Shown piece by piece: positions 1 through 5,533 of a DNA stretch of 5,930 bases (position 1 is its first letter; each line of letters begins with the position of its first letter). The stretch spans positions 1-5,930 of the forward strand of contig SFFP01000124.1 of the NCBI GenBank assembly GCA_004556875.1, given 5' to 3'. Position numbers and translations under genes: made by a program. Source of the stretch: Ruminococcus flavefaciens (lineage in GTDB: Bacteria > Bacillota_A > Clostridia > Oscillospirales > Ruminococcaceae). Below the pieces are notes generated by a model. That model saw only the letters and a program-made list of their open reading frames with translations, was not told the origin of the DNA and searched no databases.

Positions 1-59
1 ATATAGTTACCGTATTCCCTGACCGCGGCGACAGATACTTCAGTACAGGATTATATTGA
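1..59 (+). CDS. C-terminal end of a cysteine synthase-type PLP enzyme (5' partial)
   Basis: The gene enters from the left edge. The first complete codon is at 3-5 and TGA is at 57-59. The 18 visible residues read IVTVFPDRGDRYFSTGLY. This matches the conserved C-terminus of O-acetylserine sulfhydrylase / cysteine synthase family proteins, where a beta strand ends in the pattern (V/T)-x-(F/L)-P-D-x-G-(D/E)-R-Y-x-S-T. Those enzymes are cytosolic PLP proteins making cysteine from O-acetylserine and sulfide; a cystathionine beta-synthase-like relative would end similarly. The other two frames are closed by TAG at 4-6 and TGA at 20-22, so this is the only frame open from the edge. The gene stops 31 nt before the LysR start. 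The family call rests on the tail only, so the exact enzyme is uncertain. Confidence 0.68.
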   Translation, partial: IVTVFPDRGDRYFSTGLY

Positions 60-78
60 AATTCTGAAAAGATGAAAT

Positions 79-82
79 GAGG
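79..82 (+). promoter_or_regulatory. Ribosome binding site deciding the LysR start
   Basis: GAGG at 79-82 lies 8 nt before ATG at 91, a normal spacing. An in-frame TTG at 85 would sit only 2 nt after it, so the ATG is preferred. Confidence 0.6.
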
Positions 83-90
83 TTTTGAAA

Positions 91-1008
91 ATGACTTTAC
101 AGCAGCTTAAATATGTACTTGCTATATCAGAAACAGGCTCAATGAACAAGGCGGCGGAACAGCTTTATGTTTCGCAGCCTTCGCTGACCTCTTCCGTTCA
201 GGAGCTTGAAAAGGAAATAGATATCAAGATATTCAACAGAAGCGGACGCGGTGTTACTCTCACTAATGACGGCGCAGAGTTTTTGCAGTATGCCCGTCAG
301 GTAGTGGGACAGTTTGATATCCTTTCCGAAAAATACATCAGCAAGGGCAATGTGAAAAAGAAGTTCGGAGTATCCACTCAGCATTATTCCTTCGCTGTAA
401 AGGCATTCGTGGAAATGGTAAAGGAATTCGATACCTCTGAGTATGAATTTGCTATCCGCGAGACTAAAACTTCCGAAATAATCAGCGATGTGGCTACTAT
501 GAGGAGCGAGATAGGTATTATCTACCTCAACGAGTTCAACCGCAAGCCGCTCTCAAAGCTTCTTAACTCAAACGGACTTGAATTCCATACCCTGACTAAG
601 TGTGCGCCTTATGTATACTTATGGAAGGGTCATCCCCTGGCAGATGAGCGTTCCATAACATTTGAGCAGCTTGCTGATTATCCATGTCTTTCCTTTGAGC
701 AGGGCGACAACAGCTCATTCTATCTTGCGGAAGAGATATTAAGTACCAACGAATATCAGCGTATTATCAAGGCTAATGACAGAGCTACCATGCTAAATCT
801 CATGATAGGTTTAAACGGTTACACTCTATGTTCGGGAATAATCTGTGAGGAACTTAACGGCAGCGATTACATAGCTGTGCCATTTGAAAGCGGCTCTGAT
901 GATGATGCTATGGAGATAGGCTATATAACCCTGAAAAATGTAATACTCAGCGAGATGGCAGAGGTATACATTGATGAGATAAAGGATTATCTTGGAATAG
1001 AAGCGTGA
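91..1008 (+). CDS. LysR-family transcriptional regulator
   Basis: A cytosolic DNA-binding regulator of 305 residues, the usual LysR-type length. The N-terminal winged helix-turn-helix covers about residues 1-60, with the hallmark pattern LKYVLAISETGSMNKAAEQL followed by YVSQPSLTSSVQELE and a wing ending near VTLTNDG (55-61). A linker helix follows to about 85. The effector domain runs from about 90, opening with a VSTQHYSFAV segment (94-103). RETKTSEI (123-130) is a type of motif seen in a Firmicutes LysR subgroup with no characterised ligand that I can name. HPLAD (181-185) is also typical of the fold. It is transcribed in the same direction as its likely targets rather than divergently. Two copies of a LysR-type box lie downstream, at 1009-1025 before the oxidoreductase genes and 3990-4006 before the CoA ligase gene, which makes those its probable targets. 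I see no convincing promoter of its own, so it may be read with the cysteine synthase gene. The ligand is unknown. Confidence 0.93.
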   Translation: MTLQQLKYVLAISETGSMNKAAEQLYVSQPSLTSSVQELEKEIDIKIFNRSGRGVTLTNDGAEFLQYARQVVGQFDILSEKYISKGNVKKKFGVSTQHYSFAVKAFVEMVKEFDTSEYEFAIRETKTSEIISDVATMRSEIGIIYLNEFNRKPLSKLLNSNGLEFHTLTKCAPYVYLWKGHPLADERSITFEQLADYPCLSFEQGDNSSFYLAEEILSTNEYQRIIKANDRATMLNLMIGLNGYTLCSGIICEELNGSDYIAVPFESGSDDDAMEIGYITLKNVILSEMAEVYIDEIKDYLGIEA

Positions 1009-1025
1009 TATAGCCATCACCTATA
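1009..1025 (+). promoter_or_regulatory. Candidate LysR-type operator, copy 1
   Basis: TATAG at 1009-1013, seven bases, then CTATA at 1021-1025 form a perfect 5+5 inverted repeat. It contains the classic T-N11-A LysR box (TAG-N7-CTA, 1011-1023). It begins directly after the LysR stop codon. Its centre (1017) is about 66 bp before the predicted transcription start near 1083, where LysR recognition sites usually lie. The same box with the same spacing precedes the CoA ligase gene at 3990-4006. Binding by the adjacent LysR protein is inferred. Confidence 0.62.
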
Positions 1026-1046
1026 ACCGATGATAACTCTTCGGTA

Positions 1047-1076
1047 TTGGACACAACACTGTACGAGTGGTAAAAT
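1047..1076 (+). promoter_or_regulatory. Promoter of the 2-oxoacid oxidoreductase genes
   Basis: TTGGAC at 1047-1052, an 18-bp spacer and TAAAAT at 1071-1076 resemble a sigma-A promoter with a weakened -35, as is common for activator-dependent promoters. Transcription would start near 1083, giving a leader of about 25 nt before ATG 1108. The identical TTGGAC-N18 arrangement occurs at 4028-4057. Confidence 0.62.
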
Positions 1077-1095
1077 AAAATCATACCATAACGAT

Positions 1096-1100
1096 AGGAG
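1096..1100 (+). promoter_or_regulatory. Ribosome binding site deciding the gamma-subunit start
   Basis: AGGAG at 1096-1100 lies 7 nt before ATG 1108. The frame is open further upstream to ATG 1030, but that codon lies inside the operator/promoter module and lacks a ribosome binding site. Confidence 0.8.
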
Positions 1101-1107
1101 ATCGGAT

Positions 1108-1623
1108 ATGAAAGAGATAATTTGGTTAGGACGCGGCGGTCAGGGAGCTTTCACAGCTGCAAAGCTTCTCGGTGCTGCTTATACTGTTGACAGCGATGAT
1201 AAGTACGCACTTGCATTTCCCTCATTCGGTCCTGAGAGAAGAGGCGCTCCTGTAAGAGCTTTTACTAAGCTTGACACAAAGCCTGTTGCTGACAGAAGCC
1301 AGACCGAAAAGGCTGATTATATTGTGATACTTGATGATACGCTCTATTCGTCAGACCTTAAAGAACTTCTTAATGAAAGCGGAAAAATAATCGTCAATTC
1401 AAAAAATACCATTGACGGCGCTGAGACATTTGATGCTGAGAAAACAGCAGCAGAGTTCAGACTCCCTACAGTGAATACAGTCATGTTTGGACTGCTTGTA
1501 GGAATATCTGGTGTAGTTACAGAGGAAGAGGCGGTAAGCTCTATAAAAGGATATATGCCCGAAAAAATACAGGAGCGCAATATAGGCGCACTGCTTAAAG
1601 CGGCAGGGGAGGTTCGCAGATGA
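1108..1623 (+). CDS. porC: 2-oxoacid:ferredoxin oxidoreductase, gamma subunit
   Basis: A 171-residue protein of the POR/KOR/VOR gamma family, the cytosolic subunit that binds CoA and helps form the acyl-CoA product in 2-oxoacid + CoA + oxidised ferredoxin <-> acyl-CoA + CO2 + reduced ferredoxin. Visible signatures are the N-terminal strand-loop GRGGQGA (8-14), FPSFGPERRGAPVRAF (37-52), which is the most recognisable block of this family, and a helix-rich C-terminus containing NTVMFGLLVG (123-132). Length is typical, and the N-terminus begins directly at the conserved KEIIWLGRGGQG, which supports ATG 1108. The stop overlaps the next gene's start as ATGA (1620-1623), so translation is probably coupled. 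The gene order gamma-delta-alpha-beta is that of archaeal and bacterial four-subunit enzymes. The substrate (pyruvate, branched-chain or aryl 2-oxoacid) cannot be read from this subunit. Confidence 0.9.
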   Translation: MKEIIWLGRGGQGAFTAAKLLGAAYTVDSDDKYALAFPSFGPERRGAPVRAFTKLDTKPVADRSQTEKADYIVILDDTLYSSDLKELLNESGKIIVNSKNTIDGAETFDAEKTAAEFRLPTVNTVMFGLLVGISGVVTEEEAVSSIKGYMPEKIQERNIGALLKAAGEVRR

Positions 1624-1913
1624 GACCATATGTAAGAGAAAAGAAAAGCTTTTCTGTTGGCGAAGTGCCTGAGAACACTTCCTTTGAAGCCGGATACCTT
1701 GTATCCGTAAACAGCGGCTGGAGAAGCATACGTCCTGTTATAAACAGCGGAAAATGTGTGGGCTGTGAGCAGTGTTATCTTTACTGTCCCGACGGAGTTA
1801 TCTCCATACAGGATGGTAAAGCTGAAATAGATTACGACTTCTGCAAAGGATGCGGAATATGTGCAAAAATATGCAGGATAGGTGCGATAGAAATGGAGGC
1901 TGAACGCAAATGA
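1620..1913 (+). CDS. porD: 2-oxoacid:ferredoxin oxidoreductase, delta subunit (2x[4Fe-4S] ferredoxin)
   Basis: A 97-residue electron-transfer subunit that carries electrons between the catalytic core and free ferredoxin. The N-terminal 40 residues form the usual delta extension, including a GWRSIRPVI segment (33-41) that docks on the core in this family. Two cluster motifs follow: C46-x2-C49-x2-C52-x3-C56-P and C75-x2-C78-x2-C81-x3-C85. The second motif is followed by Arg86 instead of the usual proline, a minor deviation that keeps all eight cysteine ligands. A strong AGGGGAGG (1605-1612) lies 7 nt before the ATG inside the gamma gene. Overlaps of 4 nt at both ends tie it into one transcript with gamma and alpha. 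Confidence 0.92.
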   Translation: MRPYVREKKSFSVGEVPENTSFEAGYLVSVNSGWRSIRPVINSGKCVGCEQCYLYCPDGVISIQDGKAEIDYDFCKGCGICAKICRIGAIEMEAERK

Positions 1914-3079
1914 GCAAAAAATTTCTCTCAGGCAATGAAGCCTTCGCAGAGGGCATCAGACTGGCAAGACCCGAGGTCATTTCGGCTTACCCTATTACAC
2001 CGCAGACTATCGTTGTAGAACGTCTTTCCGAAATGGTTGAGGACGGAAGCTTAAAGGCTGAATACGTACACGTTGAGTCAGAACATTCTGCACTTTCATG
2101 TGCCGTCGGCGCAAGTGCCGCAGGTGCAAGAGCCTTTACTGCCACATCATCACAGGGACTTCTCTATATGGCGGAATGTCTCTATTACGCATCGGGCGGA
2201 CGTTTCCCGATAGTTATGATGAATGCGGACAGGTCAACAGCACTTCCGTGGAATATTTACGGCGACCAGCGAGACAGCCTTTCACAGCTTGACAGCGGCT
2301 GGATACAGGCTTATGCAGAGAATGCACAGGAAGCTCTCGACCTTGCTCTCATGAGCTATAAAATTGCAGAGAATAAGGACGTTTCGACTCCGTATATGGC
2401 AAATCTGGACGGATTTGTCCTGACTCATACCTATGAGACAGTTGATATCCCCGACAGAGAACAGGCAGACAGATTTCTGCCGCCCTATGAAACAGATAAC
2501 CGCATAGACTTTGATAATCCTAAGAATATGGCGTTTTCCGCAGGTCCTGATACGAATTACATTTTCAAATACAAGGAGCATGAGGGAGTGCTTGCGGCTC
2601 GCAGGGTTATCAGTGAGACCGAAAAGGAGTTCGCAGAAATATTCGGCAGAAGCTATACAGGGCTTGTTGAGAAGTACCTCACCGATGATGCGGACAATAT
2701 CATCGTAACACTGGGAAGTATCGCAGGTCTGTGCCGCGAAACTGCCGATAAGCTCCGCAGACAGGGCGTAAAGGCAGGTGTGCTGAGAATAAGATACATG
2801 AGACCATTCCCGAATGATGAGATAGCAGAAGCTCTCAGAAATGCCAAGGCTTACGGAGTCCTTGAAAAGGATATTTCATTCGGTAATGAGGGTACTGTTT
2901 TCACAAACGTGAATTCTGCACTGAAAAAGGCAGGAATAAATATCAAGGGATACGATTTTGTCGGCGGTCTCGGCGGAAGAAACATTTCCGCTGGGGATAT
3001 TGAGCAGATATACAGCGATATCAAAAAGGGCACAGAGAGTGTCACCTTTATAGGCATAGGAGGCGGAAATAATGGCTAA
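1910..3079 (+). CDS. porA: 2-oxoacid:ferredoxin oxidoreductase, alpha subunit
   Basis: A 389-residue catalytic subunit with the typical PorA length. YPITPQT (27-33) is the pyrimidine-domain motif whose threonine contacts substrate in pyruvate:ferredoxin oxidoreductase. VESEHSALS (55-63) supplies the glutamate that activates thiamine diphosphate. The GARAFTATSSQG block (72-83) and the MMNADR...NIYGDQRDS...DSGWIQ region (103-133) line the active site. The C-terminal domain has LRIRYMRPFP (292-301) and ends with GGLGGRNIS (352-360), both standard. The residues after Arg108 (STALPWNIYGDQ) differ from the LSAPINIW-type sequence I associate with pyruvate enzymes, which may reflect another substrate; this is a weak inference. 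GGAGG at 1895-1899 precedes the start by 10 nt. The gene overlaps delta by 4 nt and beta by 8 nt. The family is certain; the substrate is not. Confidence 0.93.
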   Translation: MSKKFLSGNEAFAEGIRLARPEVISAYPITPQTIVVERLSEMVEDGSLKAEYVHVESEHSALSCAVGASAAGARAFTATSSQGLLYMAECLYYASGGRFPIVMMNADRSTALPWNIYGDQRDSLSQLDSGWIQAYAENAQEALDLALMSYKIAENKDVSTPYMANLDGFVLTHTYETVDIPDREQADRFLPPYETDNRIDFDNPKNMAFSAGPDTNYIFKYKEHEGVLAARRVISETEKEFAEIFGRSYTGLVEKYLTDDADNIIVTLGSIAGLCRETADKLRRQGVKAGVLRIRYMRPFPNDEIAEALRNAKAYGVLEKDISFGNEGTVFTNVNSALKKAGINIKGYDFVGGLGGRNISAGDIEQIYSDIKKGTESVTFIGIGGGNNG

Positions 3080-3974
3080 TAAAGTTGCAGACAGCATATC
3101 CCGTGAGGAATATTTTTACGGTCATAAAGCCTGTGCAGGCTGCGGCGGAAGCCTTGCTGTAAGAGCAGCACTGAAAGTGCTGGGAAAGAGTGCGGTATCT
3201 GTACTTCCTGCAGGCTGTATGTCGGCAGTAGGCTTTAATTTCCCGCAGCTTTGCTTTTCAAATAATTCCATTATCTCTACATTTGCAGGCACTGCATCTA
3301 TGCTCACAGGTGTTGAAGCAGGTCTCAGAGCAAAGGGGTACAAGGACTTTACGGCTGTAGGCTTTGCAGGTGACGGCGGTACTGCGGATATCGGCATACA
3401 GGCTCTTTCCGGAGCTATCGACCGCAACGACAATATCATCTATATCTGCTACGACAACGAAGCCTATATGAATACAGGCATACAGAAAAGCGGTCTCACA
3501 CCTTTCGGTGCAAAGACAACAACAACTCCTGCGGGAAAGAATATTCACGGAAATATCCGTCCTAAAAAGAATATGTTCGAGATAGCTGCGGCACACGATA
3601 TACCCTATGCTGCAACGGCAAGCGTAGGATATATCCCCGATTTCATAGAAAAGGTGAGAAAGGCTTCGCAGATACAGGGAACTAAATATATCCACGTTAT
3701 CGCTCCATGCCCCACAGGCTGGGGAGTTGCTCCAGATGAGACAGTAGAGATAGCAAGGGAAGTTGTCGACATCGGACTGTGGTATCTTGCAGAGTACGAA
3801 AACGGTAAATTCACTCTCAACCACAAGCCTAAGGAGTTTTCAAGCGTTGAGGATTATCTCAGAAAGCAGGGACGATTCAGACACCTTGACGACAGCGATA
3901 TCGAAACTATAATCAGCTCCCGTGATAAAAAGTGGGAGTACATAAACAGAAATTTTGAATACAACGGAAAATAA
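3072..3974 (+). CDS. porB: 2-oxoacid:ferredoxin oxidoreductase, beta subunit (TPP and Fe-S)
   Basis: A 300-residue subunit binding the thiamine diphosphate pyrophosphate and the proximal [4Fe-4S] cluster. Cluster ligands are C21 and C24 (in HKACAGCGG), C49 (PAGCMS) and C213 (APCPTGW). The TPP/Mg motif is GFAGDGGTADIG (97-108) followed by YDNEAYMNTGIQKSG (127-141). The stretch TPFGAKTTTTPAGK (143-156) is characteristic of PorB/VorB proteins with a C-terminal extension. The start is set by AGGAGG (3058-3063) with 8-nt spacing inside the alpha gene; the 8-nt overlap suggests coupled translation and equal amounts of alpha and beta. No clear terminator follows (3975-4000), so some transcripts may continue into the CoA ligase gene. 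Whether pyruvate, branched-chain or aryl 2-oxoacids are used is not decided by these motifs. Confidence 0.94.
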   Translation: MANKVADSISREEYFYGHKACAGCGGSLAVRAALKVLGKSAVSVLPAGCMSAVGFNFPQLCFSNNSIISTFAGTASMLTGVEAGLRAKGYKDFTAVGFAGDGGTADIGIQALSGAIDRNDNIIYICYDNEAYMNTGIQKSGLTPFGAKTTTTPAGKNIHGNIRPKKNMFEIAAAHDIPYAATASVGYIPDFIEKVRKASQIQGTKYIHVIAPCPTGWGVAPDETVEIAREVVDIGLWYLAEYENGKFTLNHKPKEFSSVEDYLRKQGRFRHLDDSDIETIISSRDKKWEYINRNFEYNGK

Positions 3975-3989
3975 TAAAACGGTTTTGGT

Positions 3990-4006
3990 TATAGTTTTAG
4001 GTTATA
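3990..4006 (+). promoter_or_regulatory. Candidate LysR-type operator, copy 2
   Basis: TATAG at 3990-3994, seven bases, then TTATA at 4002-4006: the same T-N11-A dyad as copy 1 with one arm base changed (ATAG-N7-TTAT). It is centred at 3998, about 66 bp before the predicted start near 4064. The distance from the box to the -35 hexamer is identical to copy 1. The ATAA-N7-TTAT box of the Bacillus LysR protein CcpC has the same layout. Confidence 0.6.
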
Positions 4007-4027
4007 AGTGATGATAGTCCATTGGTA

Positions 4028-4057
4028 TTGGACAAATACGTAAAACAGGTATATAAT
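4028..4057 (+). promoter_or_regulatory. Promoter of the paaK-type ligase gene
   Basis: TTGGAC at 4028-4033, an 18-bp spacer and a perfect TATAAT at 4052-4057. Together with the upstream box this duplicates the promoter at 1047-1076 but with a better -10. The predicted leader is about 49 nt. The ligase can therefore be transcribed separately from the oxidoreductase genes. Confidence 0.68.
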
Positions 4058-4099
4058 AAAAACATAGAAAACAGATAGGAAAACTATTAAATCTATAGT

Positions 4100-4104
4100 G
4101 GAGG
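4100..4104 (+). promoter_or_regulatory. Ribosome binding site deciding the ligase start
   Basis: GGAGG at 4100-4104 lies 8 nt before ATG 4113. The in-frame GTG at 4098 overlaps this site and cannot be the start. Confidence 0.85.
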
Positions 4105-4112
4105 ATAAAATC

Positions 4113-5453
4113 ATGAGCAGAGATATTAATTCAAAATTCTGGGACGAGGAGCTTGAAACTCTTCCCCGCGAGGAACTGGAAAAGAGACAGCTTGAGGATC
4201 TCAAGGAGATCGTAAAGTTTGCATACGATCACGCGCCTTATTACAAGCGTTCTTTTGATGAAGCAGGAGTAAAGCCTGAGGACATCAAGACTCTGAAGGA
4301 CATCCAGAAGTTCCCGTTCATTAACAAGAAGACACAGCGCGATACACAGGGCGTTGGTTCATTCCTGGGAGAGCTTGCAGCTGTTCCCGAAAAAGACGTT
4401 GTATTTATCTCAACATCATCGGGTTCAACAGGTGTACCTACAATGAGTCCGTTCACAAAGAAGGATTTTGATGAATTTCAGGATACAGAGAGCCGCTGGT
4501 TCTGGCAGATCGGAATGAGACCAAATGACAGATACGTACACGCTCTCAACTTCTCACTCTACGTTGGCGGACCTGACGTAATCGGTGCACAGAACCTCGG
4601 TGCATTATGTATTTGGGGCGGAACACTTCCAAGTGAGAGACTCCTTTTCATACTCAAAACATATCAGCCTACAATAATCTGGACTTCTCCGTCGTACGCA
4701 TGGCAGCTCGGTGAAAAGGCACTCAAGGCAGGTTATGATCCAAAGAAGGACTTTAATATCAAGAAGATCATCGTTGCAGGTGAGCTTGGCGGATCTATCG
4801 ACGCTACAAGAAAAGCTATTGAAGAGATCTGGGGAGCTGAGGTATTCGACTTCTACGGACTTTCTGATATTTTCGGCGCTTGCGCTGCACAGTGCGAATA
4901 CCACGACGGACTTCATATCGCAGAGAACCACATTCTCGTTGAGACTGTTGATATACATACAGGCGAAGTTCTTGAACCCGGCGAGGTAGGTGAGCTTGTA
5001 TTCACAACTCTCCGCAAGCACGCTCGTCCTCTTATCCGTTTCAAGACAGGCGATATCGGACGCATTGATACAACAAAGTGCAAGTGCGGACGTACACACG
5101 GCAGGATCAGTATCCTTGGCAGAAAGGACGATATGTTTATCGTTTCCGCTGTTAATGTATTCCCAAGCGATATCGAAGCTGTTATCCGTGAGCAGAGCGA
5201 CCTGACAGGTGAGTATCTCATTCGTATCTTTGAGAAGGACTTTACAAGCAAGTATGCTGTTGAGGTCGAGAAGGCAACAGGTGTTGCAAAGGACGATGAG
5301 ACAGTTGCAGCAGAGGTAAGCGCAGCCCTCAAGGCTCGTATCGGTGTTAAGCCTGCAAAGGTAATAGTTCATCCTGACGGCGGACTTGATACACGTTCAG
5401 AGCATAAGTCAAGAAGAGTTATCGACGAAAGAAATATTGACTATAATATCTAA
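4113..5453 (+). CDS. paaK: Phenylacetate-CoA ligase family (PaaK-type) AMP-forming acid-CoA ligase
   Basis: A 446-residue cytosolic adenylate-forming enzyme, close to the usual PaaK length. It would convert an organic acid + ATP + CoA to acyl-CoA + AMP + PPi. Motifs in order: YDHAPYYKRSFDEAG (38-52) near the N-terminus, the phosphate loop SSGSTGVPT (102-110), FYGLSDIFG (247-255, the YGxSE-like A5 motif with Asp), GELVFTTL (293-300), PLIRFKTGD (306-314), the CKCGRTHGRI block (323-332), GRKDDMFIVSAVNVFPSDIE (336-355), and a C-terminal KSRRVIDER (432-440). C257, C261, C323 and C325 could form the metal-type cysteine set seen in this family. It has its own promoter but shares an operator type with the oxidoreductase genes. 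Its codon use is more biased than theirs (about 31 of 35 lysines are AAG by hand count), suggesting high expression. Phenylacetate is the family name's substrate; indoleacetate, hydroxyphenylacetate or short branched acids are equally possible. Confidence 0.9.
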   Translation: MSRDINSKFWDEELETLPREELEKRQLEDLKEIVKFAYDHAPYYKRSFDEAGVKPEDIKTLKDIQKFPFINKKTQRDTQGVGSFLGELAAVPEKDVVFISTSSGSTGVPTMSPFTKKDFDEFQDTESRWFWQIGMRPNDRYVHALNFSLYVGGPDVIGAQNLGALCIWGGTLPSERLLFILKTYQPTIIWTSPSYAWQLGEKALKAGYDPKKDFNIKKIIVAGELGGSIDATRKAIEEIWGAEVFDFYGLSDIFGACAAQCEYHDGLHIAENHILVETVDIHTGEVLEPGEVGELVFTTLRKHARPLIRFKTGDIGRIDTTKCKCGRTHGRISILGRKDDMFIVSAVNVFPSDIEAVIREQSDLTGEYLIRIFEKDFTSKYAVEVEKATGVAKDDETVAAEVSAALKARIGVKPAKVIVHPDGGLDTRSEHKSRRVIDERNIDYNI

Positions 5454-5465
5454 AGATGTTATAAT
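5437..5465 (+). promoter_or_regulatory. Promoter of the aminotransferase gene, inside the paaK 3' end
   Basis: TTGACT at 5437-5442, a 17-bp spacer and TATAAT at 5460-5465, preceded by TG at 5457-5458 (extended -10). This is close to a consensus sigma-A promoter. It starts within the last codons of the ligase gene. It lacks the box module found at 1009 and 3990, so regulation probably differs. A near-perfect inverted repeat lies between and partly over the two hexamers (5442-5463). Confidence 0.6.
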
Positions 5466-5482
5466 ATAAAAGATATATGCAG

Positions 5483-5501
5483 GGGCGGATATTATCCGCC
5501 C
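5483..5501 (+). terminator. Hairpin, possible weak terminator or leader structure
   Basis: GGGCGGAT (5483-5490), loop ATT and ATCCGCCC (5494-5501) form a perfect 8-bp GC-rich stem. The following bases (ACTTCATTTAA) contain few consecutive T residues, so intrinsic termination would be inefficient. The hairpin lies downstream of the promoter at 5437-5465, so it would also sit at the start of the aminotransferase leader. It could be a dispersed palindromic repeat rather than a dedicated terminator. Confidence 0.5.
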
Positions 5502-5533
5502 ACTTCATTTAATGATATATAAGGAGAAAATTT

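Noticed and set aside
1005..1020. GTGAT-N6-ATCAC as a terminator of the LysR gene
   Set aside because: It has only a 5-bp stem overlapping the stop codon and no T-tract. The bases are better explained by the operator box.
1030..1107. An in-frame N-terminal extension of the gamma subunit from ATG 1030
   Set aside because: It lies inside the duplicated operator/promoter module, lacks a ribosome binding site, and would put 26 unrelated residues before the conserved KEIIWLGRGGQG start. ATG 1108 has AGGAG at 7 nt.
3258..3824. A 188-codon open frame on the - strand
   Set aside because: It is antisense to the beta subunit, whose TPP and cysteine motifs are all on the + strand. No domain is recognisable.
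3975..3989. Terminator after the beta subunit
   Set aside because: The AAAACGGTTTT sequence gives no useful stem-loop, and no GC-rich hairpin precedes the T residues.
4075..4087. ATAG-GAAAA-CTAT as a third operator box or leader hairpin
   Set aside because: The spacer is 5 rather than 7, it lies downstream of the predicted start, there is no counterpart in the first copy, and a 4-bp stem is weak.
4098..4112. GTG start for the ligase at 4098
   Set aside because: It overlaps the GGAGG ribosome binding site that serves ATG 4113.
4605..5372. A 255-codon open frame on the - strand
   Set aside because: It is fully antisense to the well-supported ligase gene, has a cysteine-rich low-sense sequence, and shows no recognisable domain. 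The strong codon bias of the ligase leaves the opposite frame open.
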